A stretch of DNA of 30,420 nucleotides. It comes from Gallionella sp. UBA4121. Lineage in GTDB: Bacteria; Pseudomonadota; Gammaproteobacteria; Burkholderiales; Gallionellaceae. The stretch covers positions 1 through 30,420 of the forward strand of contig DFWZ01000043.1 of the NCBI GenBank assembly GCA_002381565.1, given 5' to 3'. The translations under genes were made by a program, and so were the position numbers. Positions 16,945 to 24,269 of this stretch are shown here, piece by piece (the stretch's first letter is position 1; every line of letters starts with the position of its first letter). The notes beneath the pieces are model-generated. The model ran no database searches. It saw only the letters and a list, made by a program, of their open reading frames with translations, and was not told the DNA's origin.

Positions 16945-18518
16945 CCGACTGCGGCATAGAGCGGATTATCCGGTTCCAGCCTGCGCCCCATCGCAGCAGC
17001 CTCTGCGAAAGAGGTCTCGTCACAGTTCTCTTTGAGTTGTTTTGCCATGGCTGAAAAACTCTTTAAGTTTTCACGTTTGCCGTAAATTTTCAGCAACGCA
17101 AGATAACCATAAGAATTTTTTGGATTAACCTGGATCGCCCGAATCAGCGCACCCTCTGCCAGTTCATCATTGCCTGCGCGTAAATACTTGTTTGCTTCTA
17201 TCAATATTGCATATTCCGGCGGCACTATAAGTTTAGCGGGCCCCTCACTATCCTCCGGAATATCCTCTGACTGTTCATCAAGCAAGGGGGCAACTGTGTC
17301 AATTTTTAAAGGTGTCGAATCAGAATCTGACTGCATCCGGAACGGCGCATTGACAGGCTCAGCTTCATGTTTAATTTGCGCATCACCAAGGGGCAAAGGC
17401 GTCACAAGCCGCGCTGCTTTAAGGAAAATTGGCGCGGCGGCATCAACAGGCTCTTCATACGAATCATCAAACGTGCCATGCTGAACCTTATCCGGACGGC
17501 TGCGATACCAGACAAACCCCAACCCGCCCGACAGCAACACAATCAGTACAATTGCCAATTTCTGCCAATTCAATTCAAACACCTGTCGCGGCGACGGCTG
17601 AACGGCAGCCGTAATTTTCAGCTTACCCGACTCATCGCTGGCTACCCCGTTTGCAGTAGCTGCACGCTCGGGCACTGCGTCCACAGCACTTTCAACCGTT
17701 CCGCCAGCCGCCAATTCGTTGGCGCCCATCACTCCGACAGCACCTGCCCGTTTGTCTTGCAACGCCTTGATCACCAGCTGCATTTCACCGATTTGCAGTT
17801 TCAGATCGTTGAGCCGTTTTTCTTTTACAATTAACTCTTCCTGCAGTGCATCGCTGCTTGCATTGACTGGTGCTGAAGGATCGTAGCTGGAAATGGACAA
17901 CGACATGGCAAGTCTCATCGGATGTCTGTCACCCCCCGCCAAGCTGGCCATTCTGGCGCCTGGCTTAACGCGATGATGATGTCTCTTGCGCGTCTGCCCT
18001 GATTTAACCGCGCCCGACCGGTCCGCAGCGACGAGTCCAGCAGCCGTTTTTAGTCCTGCAAAGGCAGACGCCTGCTGCGCATCATCAGCAACGACAGGGA
18101 AATTCAAAGCAGGATCAAGCAGAAAAGTATACGCCTTGATCAGCTTGCCAGAAGCCGATGAAATTTCAATCAACAGATTGATGAAAGGATCATCCACCGG
18201 ATGCGCTGTCGTAACACGTATCAAGGACTGCTTTCCTGACTCATTAACCAGCTCAAAACGAAACTTGTGTCCATCAGGATATTGCAACCCGAGTTTTTTG
18301 TAATCCTCGACATCAGCCAGACGCACCTTGAATTGCAGCGCATCTGCATCTGTTAGCTCGATAAAGTCGATCCGTGCGCTGAGCGGCTGACCCAGCGTGC
18401 TGGCAACATGAATCTCACCCAATACCAGCGCATTCGCATCGGCTATAAAAACAGCAGCTATGGAGAGCATCCATAGCTGCAATAGAATTTTTATATAGCG
18501 CTGCGCTTCATTTTTCAT
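16941..18518 (-). CDS. FimV-like inner-membrane protein (full-length type)
   Basis: This 525-residue protein is related to FimV, an inner-membrane protein needed for polar type IV pilus or secretion assembly. The ATG at 18518 gives a signal peptide (cut after DANA, residue 30) directly followed by the FimV N-terminal motif LVLGEIHVASTLGQPLSARI. Residues 31-145 form the conserved periplasmic domain. A basic linker includes KRHHHRVK, a coiled coil spans about 223-257 (LQEELIVKEKRLNDLKLQIG), and a transmembrane helix 321-338 (LAIVLIVLLSGGLGFVWY). An acidic cytoplasmic part ends in a TPR-like FimV C-terminal domain (IEANKYLRAGNDELAEGALI onward). A LysM domain, common in FimV, was not seen. It lies 65 bases after cysM and ends convergently with the ankyrin gene, sharing TTAA. 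Confidence 0.85.
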   Translation of the reverse strand: MKNEAQRYIKILLQLWMLSIAAVFIADANALVLGEIHVASTLGQPLSARIDFIELTDADALQFKVRLADVEDYKKLGLQYPDGHKFRFELVNESGKQSLIRVTTAHPVDDPFINLLIEISSASGKLIKAYTFLLDPALNFPVVADDAQQASAFAGLKTAAGLVAADRSGAVKSGQTRKRHHHRVKPGARMASLAGGDRHPMRLAMSLSISSYDPSAPVNASSDALQEELIVKEKRLNDLKLQIGEMQLVIKALQDKRAGAVGVMGANELAAGGTVESAVDAVPERAATANGVASDESGKLKITAAVQPSPRQVFELNWQKLAIVLIVLLSGGLGFVWYRSRPDKVQHGTFDDSYEEPVDAAAPIFLKAARLVTPLPLGDAQIKHEAEPVNAPFRMQSDSDSTPLKIDTVAPLLDEQSEDIPEDSEGPAKLIVPPEYAILIEANKYLRAGNDELAEGALIRAIQVNPKNSYGYLALLKIYGKRENLKSFSAMAKQLKENCDETSFAEAAAMGRRLEPDNPLYAAVG

Positions 18519-18583
18519 TACAAACGTGAGCTGTATTATGTTGATACCGGATTGTAACCACATTCCTTATATTTGTGGCCGGT

Positions 18584-19477
18584 TCAGGCAGGAAACACCC
18601 CTGTAGACAGATAGCGATCTCCACGATCACACACTATAAATGCAATCACCGCATTTTCCAGCTGTTGCGAGACACGCAACGCAATGCTTAGCGCCCCCCC
18701 GGATGAAATTCCGCAGAAAATACCCTCTTCTCGCGCCAGTCTGCGCGTCATTTCCTCCGCGTCTGCCTGACTCACCTGCTCTATCCTATCCACATTTTCA
18801 GCATTGTAGATCGTGGGCAAATACGCTTCTGGCCATTTGCGGATGCCGGGAATCTGCGCACCCTCCTCTGGTTGCACGCCGATGATCTGAACGTTTCGAT
18901 TCTGCTCCTTGAAGAACCGCGCACAGCCCATGATGGTGCCGGTGGTACCCATGCTGCTGACAAAATGAGTGATTTTGCCGCCCGTATCGCGCCAGATTTC
19001 CGGTGCAGTACCCTGATAATGCGCGAGCGGATTATCGGGATTTGAAAACTGATCCAGAATGAAGCCGCGCCCCGCCTTCCGCAAGTCTTGTGCCGTATCG
19101 CGCGCCAGCTCCATACCACCCTCTTTCACGGTGAGCACCAGCTCCGCGCCAAACGCCCGCATGCTCTGGCGACGTTCAACGCTCTGGTTTTCCGGCATCA
19201 CCAGTATCATCCGGTAACCCTTCATTGCAGCCGCCATTGCCAGCGCAATGCCGGTATTGCCGCTGGTCGCCTCGATCAGCGTATCACCTGGCTTAATCTC
19301 GCCGCGCTGCTCGGCATGCACGATCATCGACAGCGCAGGCCTGTCCTTCACCGAACCTGCCGGATTATTGCCTTCGAGTTTAGCCAGCAGCACGTTAGTT
19401 GTCATACCTGGAATGCGCTTCAGGCGCACCAACGGCGTGTTGCCGACGAAATTTTCTATGGATGGGTACATACTCAT
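18584..19477 (-). CDS. cysM: Cysteine synthase B (O-acetylserine sulfhydrylase) CysM
   Basis: This PLP enzyme makes cysteine from O-acetylserine and sulfide or thiosulfate. It has 297 residues. The PLP lysine is Lys44 in NNPAGSVKDRPA, the substrate loop is EATSGNTGIALA, and the phosphate-binding loop is SSMGTTGTIMG. The CysM rather than CysK type is suggested by the short length and by FCGISSGGALSIALRVS with the C-terminal IVCDRGDRYLSTGVF. The start ATG overlaps the hldD stop by four bases; a second ATG two codons on is also possible. It is co-transcribed at the end of the lapA-lapB-pyrF-hldA-hldD series. Confidence 0.96.
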   Translation of the reverse strand: MSMYPSIENFVGNTPLVRLKRIPGMTTNVLLAKLEGNNPAGSVKDRPALSMIVHAEQRGEIKPGDTLIEATSGNTGIALAMAAAMKGYRMILVMPENQSVERRQSMRAFGAELVLTVKEGGMELARDTAQDLRKAGRGFILDQFSNPDNPLAHYQGTAPEIWRDTGGKITHFVSSMGTTGTIMGCARFFKEQNRNVQIIGVQPEEGAQIPGIRKWPEAYLPTIYNAENVDRIEQVSQADAEEMTRRLAREEGIFCGISSGGALSIALRVSQQLENAVIAFIVCDRGDRYLSTGVFPA

Positions 19478-20466
19478 TCTTTAAGCATCCGTTCCACATA
19501 CCTGCCCACGCCCTGCTCCACAGTAAGGAATGACGCCGTATATCCGCTGCTGCGCAGCGCACTGATATCGGCTTGGGTATAACTCTGGTATTTTCCGCGC
19601 AGTGCATCAGGAAATGGGATGTATTCAATCAGCCCCTGATCTTGCAACTCGGCAAGGCTCAAGACAGATTTTCCTTCTGCTGAACGCAGGGCATTGATGG
19701 TCGCCGCCGCCACGTCGTTGAAGCTCTGCGCCTGTCCGGTACCGAGATTATAGATGCCGGATATTTCCGGGTGATCCAGAAAATACATGTTGACCCGGAC
19801 CACATCTTCGATCGAAACGAAGTCGCGCAACTGCCCGCCGTTATCGTAACCGTCACAACCTTCGAACAGCTTCACCCGGCCATCGTTGCGATACTGGTTG
19901 AAGAAATGATAGGCCACCGAGGCCATACGCCCCTTGTGCTGCTCTCGCGAGCCGTACACGTTGAAGTAGCGCAGCCCGACAATTTGCGCACCTCGCTTGT
20001 GCCAGCGACGCCGCATGATCTGGTCGAACAGAAATTTGGAATAAGCGTACACGTTCAATGGCGCTTCACATTCTCGGCTTTCCATAAAGCGGCTCCCCGC
20101 TCCATAAACGGAAGCGGAAGAGGCATACAGGAACGGTATTTCTTCGCTCTGGCAGTAATTGAGCAACTCCAGGCTATATTGGTAGTTGTTATCCATCATG
20201 TAACGCCCATCCGTTTCCATGGTGTCGGAACAGGCCCCCTGGTGCAGCACCGCTGCCACCAGACCATCGAAAAAACCTTCCTGAATTTTTTTCCGGAAGT
20301 CTTCCTTGTCCAGGAAGTCGGCGATATCGCAATCCACCAGGTTTTTGAATTTATCGGCGTACTTCAAGTTATCCACCGCGATGATGTTCTTTTCACCGCG
20401 CTCATTAAGCGCCTTTACAAGATTCGACCCGATAAAACCGGCTGCACCAGTAACGATATAATACAT
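19474..20466 (-). CDS. hldD: ADP-L-glycero-D-manno-heptose 6-epimerase HldD
   Basis: This enzyme converts ADP-D-glycero- to ADP-L-glycero-D-manno-heptose, the donor for the lipopolysaccharide inner core. It is a 330-residue extended SDR protein with the dinucleotide-binding GAAGFIGSN (7-15), the catalytic strand YASSASVYG and YAYSKFLFDQ, and the family stretch RYFNVYGSREQHKGRMASV. The ribosome-binding site is strong (aaggagat before the ATG at 20466). It is 75 bases downstream of hldA, and that gap holds 7-base tandem repeats. It overlaps cysM downstream. Confidence 0.97.
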   Translation of the reverse strand: MYYIVTGAAGFIGSNLVKALNERGEKNIIAVDNLKYADKFKNLVDCDIADFLDKEDFRKKIQEGFFDGLVAAVLHQGACSDTMETDGRYMMDNNYQYSLELLNYCQSEEIPFLYASSASVYGAGSRFMESRECEAPLNVYAYSKFLFDQIMRRRWHKRGAQIVGLRYFNVYGSREQHKGRMASVAYHFFNQYRNDGRVKLFEGCDGYDNGGQLRDFVSIEDVVRVNMYFLDHPEISGIYNLGTGQAQSFNDVAAATINALRSAEGKSVLSLAELQDQGLIEYIPFPDALRGKYQSYTQADISALRSSGYTASFLTVEQGVGRYVERMLKE

Positions 20467-20522
20467 GCCTATCTCCTTAAATTAGAATTGAGGATTGTGA
20501 GGAAACACACCGCTTTTCACGC

Positions 20523-20550
20523 ATTCCTCACTCCTCGCTCCTCAATCCTG
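20523..20550 (-). repeat. 7-base tandem array at the hldA 3' end, with inverted half-copy
   Basis: On the plus strand the units are attcctc, actcctc, gctcctc and aatcctg. The last units overlap the hldA stop and final codons. A related inverted stretch (gaattga ggattgt gaggaaa, 20484-20504) faces it across 18 bases, so the transcript between hldA and hldD could fold into a hairpin. Confidence 0.7.
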
Positions 20551-21489
20551 ACGTTGCATATTCTGAATAATCTCATCACGGCTGACGACTGCGGTGCCCA
20601 GCTTGCCGACCACGATACCGGCTGCGCGATTGGCGATATGCATCGCGTCAACCATGTCCGCACCGCTGGCCAGCATTACCGCCAGCGTGGCAATCACAGT
20701 GTCCCCGGCACCACTGACATCGAACACTTCGCGTGTATGCGTGGCCTCGTGCTGCACGTCACCCGACCGGTACAAACTCATCCCGTCTTCGCTGCGTGTA
20801 ATGAGCAGCGCATCCAGTTGCAGTTCAGTGCGCAGGTGTTGCGCTTTGCTGTTAAGTTCGGCCTCATCACGCCAGCCTCCCGCCACTTCACGAAACTCAC
20901 TGCGGTTCGGCGTCAGCAGCGTAGCCCCTCTGTAGCGTGCGTAATCCTCACCCTTGGGATCGACCAACACCGGTTTTCCTGCGTCCCTTGCCAAGCGGAT
21001 CATTTGTGCGATATGCGCCAATCCTCCCTTGCCATAGTCTGACAGGATCACCACGTCGGCCAGCGGCAGCTGCGAACGAAAATCCGCCAGGGCCGCATGC
21101 AGCACTTCGTGACTGGGTGGTGTTTCAAAATCAATGCGCAACAGCTGCTGATGGCGTGCTACCGCGCGCAGCTTGATAATGGTGGAGATGCTGCTATCGC
21201 GATGCAACAGTGCGGTGATGTTGTCGTGCTCACCTAACAGTTTTTCCAGACAAGCACCCGCCTCGTCATTACCTACTACGGACAACAGCGTCGCCTGTGC
21301 GCCGAGCGCCGCAATATTGCGCGCCACATTGGCAGCCCCGCCTGGTCGCTCATCGACCCGATTCACCTTGAGTACCGGCACGGGTGCTTCCGGAGAAATG
21401 CGATGTACATCGCCGAACCAGTAACGGTCGAGCATCACATCGCCTACCACCAATACACGGGCACCCTCGAATGAGGGCAGCGTACTCAT
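20542..21489 (-). CDS. hldA: D-glycero-beta-D-manno-heptose-7-phosphate kinase HldA (RfaE domain I)
   Basis: This PfkB-family sugar kinase phosphorylates heptose-7-phosphate at C1 in ADP-heptose synthesis. From ATG 21489 it has 315 residues. GAGG lies six bases upstream and the ATGA overlap with pyrF supports this start over the ATG two codons earlier. Motifs are VVGDVMLDRYWFG, the RISPEAPVPVL stretch, GGAANVARN, and the PfkB ATP/anion-hole motif DVSGAGDTVIA. The protein ends without the C-terminal nucleotidyltransferase of enterobacterial HldE, so a separate hldC gene (RfaE domain II) is expected elsewhere. Its last codons lie within a 7-base tandem repeat. Confidence 0.95.
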   Translation of the reverse strand: MSTLPSFEGARVLVVGDVMLDRYWFGDVHRISPEAPVPVLKVNRVDERPGGAANVARNIAALGAQATLLSVVGNDEAGACLEKLLGEHDNITALLHRDSSISTIIKLRAVARHQQLLRIDFETPPSHEVLHAALADFRSQLPLADVVILSDYGKGGLAHIAQMIRLARDAGKPVLVDPKGEDYARYRGATLLTPNRSEFREVAGGWRDEAELNSKAQHLRTELQLDALLITRSEDGMSLYRSGDVQHEATHTREVFDVSGAGDTVIATLAVMLASGADMVDAMHIANRAAGIVVGKLGTAVVSRDEIIQNMQRQD

Positions 21490-22187
21490 GACCATCCTCT
21501 AATCTGCCCGTTGATATCGAGCAAAGCCTGCAATGGATCGGCTGCCCTGGTGATCGGACGACCGATCACCAGATAACTGGCACCAGATCGCAATGCGGCT
21601 TCCGGCGTCATCACCCGGGACTGATCGTCAAGACTGGCATCAGCCGGACGAATTCCCGGCGTAACCAGGCAAAATTTATCGCCGCACTGTTTGCGCAACT
21701 GCGCAGTTTCCATTGCGGAACACACCACCCCGTCAAGCCCACTTTCCTGAGCCAGCTTCGCCAGACGCAACACCATTTCTTCCGGAGTCGCGCTGATACC
21801 CAGATCGGTGATATCTTCCTGATTCATGCTGGTCAACAGAGTGACGGCGATCAGTTTTGGCGGGCGGGCGCTGTTTGAGACCGCGATTTGCGCTGCCTCC
21901 AGCATTTTCCGTCCGCCCAGCGCGTGGACATTGATCATCCAGACTCCCAGACTCGCCGCTGCTTTACAGGCCTGCGCAGTCGTATTGGGTATGTCGTGAA
22001 ACTTCAAATCCAGAAAAATCTCAAACCCGCTCTTCATCAACTGTTCGAGCAGACTAGGTCCAGTCGCCGTAAACAATTCCTTGCCCACCTTCAGGCGGCA
22101 AAGCTCAGGTGACAATCGGTGTGCCAGGGCCAGCGCCGGTACGGCACCGGGAAAATCGAGTGCAACAATAATTTTGGGATCACTCAT
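21486..22187 (-). CDS. pyrF: Orotidine 5'-phosphate decarboxylase
   Basis: This enzyme catalyses the last step of UMP synthesis. It has 233 residues and a TIM-barrel fold. The catalytic DxKxxD set is FLDLKFHDIPNT with Asp60, Lys62 and Asp65, and the N-terminal strand is IIVALDFP. The phosphate-binding end is visible as TPGIRP and YLVIGRPIT. The start overlaps the lapB stop by four bases and the end overlaps hldA by four, so pyrimidine synthesis is translationally linked to envelope genes here. Confidence 0.97.
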   Translation of the reverse strand: MSDPKIIVALDFPGAVPALALAHRLSPELCRLKVGKELFTATGPSLLEQLMKSGFEIFLDLKFHDIPNTTAQACKAAASLGVWMINVHALGGRKMLEAAQIAVSNSARPPKLIAVTLLTSMNQEDITDLGISATPEEMVLRLAKLAQESGLDGVVCSAMETAQLRKQCGDKFCLVTPGIRPADASLDDQSRVMTPEAALRSGASYLVIGRPITRAADPLQALLDINGQIRGWS

Positions 22188-23359
22188 AACGGTTTGCCAC
22201 TTTCCTCATCGCGCCTTGGCGCATAACTATCCCATGCCTGACAGGCCGGACAATGCCAGTAAAATTTGCGCGCCTTGAAACCACAATGGCTACAGTGATA
22301 CATCGCCAGGTTTCGTGTGCGGTTATGAACCAGATTCTTCACAAGTTCAATATCGGCACGTCTATCCATCGTCACGTCCAGCAAACGCGCCTCCAGCAAC
22401 TTATCCAGCCCCAGCAACGTCGGATTGCGCTCCATTTCGTCGCGCACCAGTTGATAAGCCGATGCCGATCCCTCAAATTTCAAAATACCATCAAAAACAA
22501 CATTCAGTAAATCGATGGAGTGATATTTCACCAGATAACCACGCAACAGAAGAATACCTTCTGCTTCACGTTCAAGAGAACGATAGGCAGTCAGCAGTCG
22601 TTCAGCTACCAGCGGCAAATATTGCGCATCCTGCGCCTCAACACCTTGCCAAAGTCCGACGGCCTCTTCTACGTTGCCCGCCTCACTGGCCATATCCCCC
22701 AGCATGATGGTCGCGCGCACGCTGGTCGCGCACTCCTTCAATGCCTGTCGCAAATTTGCACGCGCAGCCACAAGATTCCCATCCGTCATTTCTTCCTGCG
22801 CCAACTCGCAATAAAAAAATGCGATCTGTTTGCTGCCAGACTGACCTGACACGACGGACAGCTGCTCCGCAACAGAAATCGCCTTCAGCCAGTCGTGTTC
22901 TTTCTGGAACAATTCAAGCAGGAATTCCAGAGCAGGCTTGGCATAGGAGGTGTTTTTCAATTCTCCAAACAGACTTTCGGCCCGGTCCAGAATTCCGGCT
23001 TTAAGATAATCCTGAGCCAATTCGAAGATAGCCTGCTGGCGCTTGTCGTCATCCAGATCGGCACGATCTACCAGGTTGTGGTGCATGCGCAAGGCGCGAT
23101 CCACCTCGCCACGGCGGCGGAACAAACTACCCAGCGCAAAGTGCAATTCGACCGTATGCGGATCGATCTTGACCACTTCGATAAAGGCCTCAATGGCCTT
23201 ATCCTGTTGCTCATTGAGCAGAAAATTCAAACCCTGGAAATATGATTCCGGTAACGCCGTGGATTCGGAGAGCAAATTTTTGATATCAAGACGAGCTGCC
23301 CACCATCCCATGCCGAAAAACAGCGGAAATACGAGCAGCATCCACGGTTCAAATTCCAT
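22184..23359 (-). CDS. lapB: Lipopolysaccharide assembly protein LapB (YciM)
   Basis: This inner-membrane-anchored TPR protein controls lipopolysaccharide synthesis; in Escherichia coli it promotes FtsH-mediated turnover of LpxC. It has 391 residues. The N-terminal anchor WMLLVFPLFFGMGWWAA is followed by a cytoplasmic array of TPR helices (for example VELHFALGSLFRRRGEVDRA). A C-terminal rubredoxin-like zinc site uses Cys356, Cys359, Cys370 and Cys373 (CSHCGFKARKFYWHCPAC). It lies 62 bases after lapA and directly overlaps pyrF. A full set of zinc cysteines suggests it is functional. Confidence 0.96.
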   Translation of the reverse strand: MEFEPWMLLVFPLFFGMGWWAARLDIKNLLSESTALPESYFQGLNFLLNEQQDKAIEAFIEVVKIDPHTVELHFALGSLFRRRGEVDRALRMHHNLVDRADLDDDKRQQAIFELAQDYLKAGILDRAESLFGELKNTSYAKPALEFLLELFQKEHDWLKAISVAEQLSVVSGQSGSKQIAFFYCELAQEEMTDGNLVAARANLRQALKECATSVRATIMLGDMASEAGNVEEAVGLWQGVEAQDAQYLPLVAERLLTAYRSLEREAEGILLLRGYLVKYHSIDLLNVVFDGILKFEGSASAYQLVRDEMERNPTLLGLDKLLEARLLDVTMDRRADIELVKNLVHNRTRNLAMYHCSHCGFKARKFYWHCPACQAWDSYAPRRDEESGKPL

Positions 23360-23421
23360 TAAACACCCACAAAGATTCGATTAAAGACGACGGAGCTGAC
23401 AGTACCGGCTGGCAATGCGTA

Positions 23422-23703
23422 TTACATCGAGCCAGCATCACTCTTGTTTTGCTGTTTGTTATTGTCGCTGATTTCACGTTTCAGACGGGCAATTTCACGA
23501 CGCTGGCGAAACCATATACTCAAGGTTGCCAAAATGCCCAGTGCAACACCCACGGTAAAAAATAATAACAACGCAATCACCAGAGATGACTGCCATTCAT
23601 AGCCAAAAAAGTAGTGCAGCGTGACTGGCTGACCATTCTTCAGCGCAAAACCGAGCAGGACGATGAAGACCAACATCTGAAAAAGCCAGCTAATGTAACG
23701 CAT
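23422..23703 (-). CDS. lapA: LapA-family membrane protein (DUF1049)
   Basis: This small 93-residue inner-membrane protein works with LapB in lipopolysaccharide regulation in Escherichia coli. It has two transmembrane helices (about 4-21, ISWLFQMLVFIVLLGFAL, and about 41-64, LVIALLLFFTVGVALGILAT). Between them is the family motif NGQPVTLHYFFG. A basic, Gln/Asn-rich coiled tail (FRQRREIARLKREI) ends the protein. GAGG is eight bases before the start. It is separated from ihfB by a 263-base gap with a terminator, so it probably has its own promoter, though no convincing one was seen. Confidence 0.92.
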   Translation of the reverse strand: MRYISWLFQMLVFIVLLGFALKNGQPVTLHYFFGYEWQSSLVIALLLFFTVGVALGILATLSIWFRQRREIARLKREISDNNKQQNKSDAGSM

Positions 23704-23817
23704 TTGGTATACCTCGTAACCCTGCTAACAAGCCTAAAAAATGCCCGCGATACCCGCTCCCCTCTCCGCAATCCTCTGATGAAATCACCAGCCAATCAAC
23801 CAAGCCCATAAACGGGC

Positions 23818-23889
23818 AAGTTGCTGGTTATCCCGCACGCGGGGAGAGCACAGCGATGGGGCGGAGCCGGCAAACGAATCGCTACGCGA
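23818..23889. repeat. Dispersed GC-rich repeat in the lapA/ihfB gap
   Basis: Positions 23818-23848 match the tsaE-proximal repeat (14212-14243), including the near-palindrome cccgcacgcgggg. Positions 23870-23889 match 8508-8527 with one mismatch. The two parts seen separately elsewhere are joined here, suggesting a single longer element. No gene is seen in this gap. Confidence 0.6.
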
Positions 23890-23910
23890 AATTTGGTCGA
23901 ACGATAACAT

Positions 23911-23944
23911 AAAAAAGGCGGCGATATCTTTCAATATCGCCGCC
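23911..23944 (-). terminator. Rho-independent terminator after ihfB
   Basis: A perfect 11-bp stem (GGCGGCGATAT 23917-23927 with ATATCGCCGCC 23934-23944) and a 6-base loop are followed on the minus strand by six Ts (23916-23911). It begins 22 bases after the ihfB stop and would separate the rpsA-ihfB transcript from lapA. Confidence 0.92.
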
Positions 23945-23966
23945 ATTTTAAACACCAATACTACTT

Positions 23967-24254
23967 TCAGGACACCTCGATACTTACCCGCTCTCTGAGA
24001 TCCTTACCCGCTTTAAAGTGTGGCACGTATTTGGCCGGCACACCTACTTTGTCACCCGTCTTGGGATTTCTCCCCTGACGTGGCGGACGGTAATTCAAAC
24101 CAAAGCTGCCGAAACCGCGAATCTCGACACGTCCCCCACGCGACAGCGTGGAGGACAATGCATCCAGAATCACCTTAACGGACAGTTCAGCATCCTTGGC
24201 CAATAACTGCGGATGCAATTCGGCCAACCTGGTAATCAAATCAGAGCGAGTCAT
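23967..24254 (-). CDS. ihfB: Integration host factor beta subunit
   Basis: This 95-residue DNA-bending histone-like protein pairs with IHF-alpha. It has the dimerisation helices at the N-terminus (MTRSDLITRLAELHPQL), the core RVEIRGFGSFGLNYRPP and the DNA-intercalating arm GRNPKTGDKV with its Pro. It lies 15 bases after rpsA with AGGAGA before the ATG. The rpsA-ihfB order is widely conserved in proteobacteria and separates it from HU. Confidence 0.96.
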   Translation of the reverse strand: MTRSDLITRLAELHPQLLAKDAELSVKVILDALSSTLSRGGRVEIRGFGSFGLNYRPPRQGRNPKTGDKVGVPAKYVPHFKAGKDLRERVSIEVS

Positions 24255-24269
24255 GCAGGTCTCCTGAAC

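Noticed and set aside
19771..21042. Long plus-strand open frame opposite hldD and hldA
   Set aside because: It is the mirror of two well-supported genes and runs across their intergenic gap. Its translation has no recognisable domain and is rich in His and Ile, as expected of an antisense shadow.
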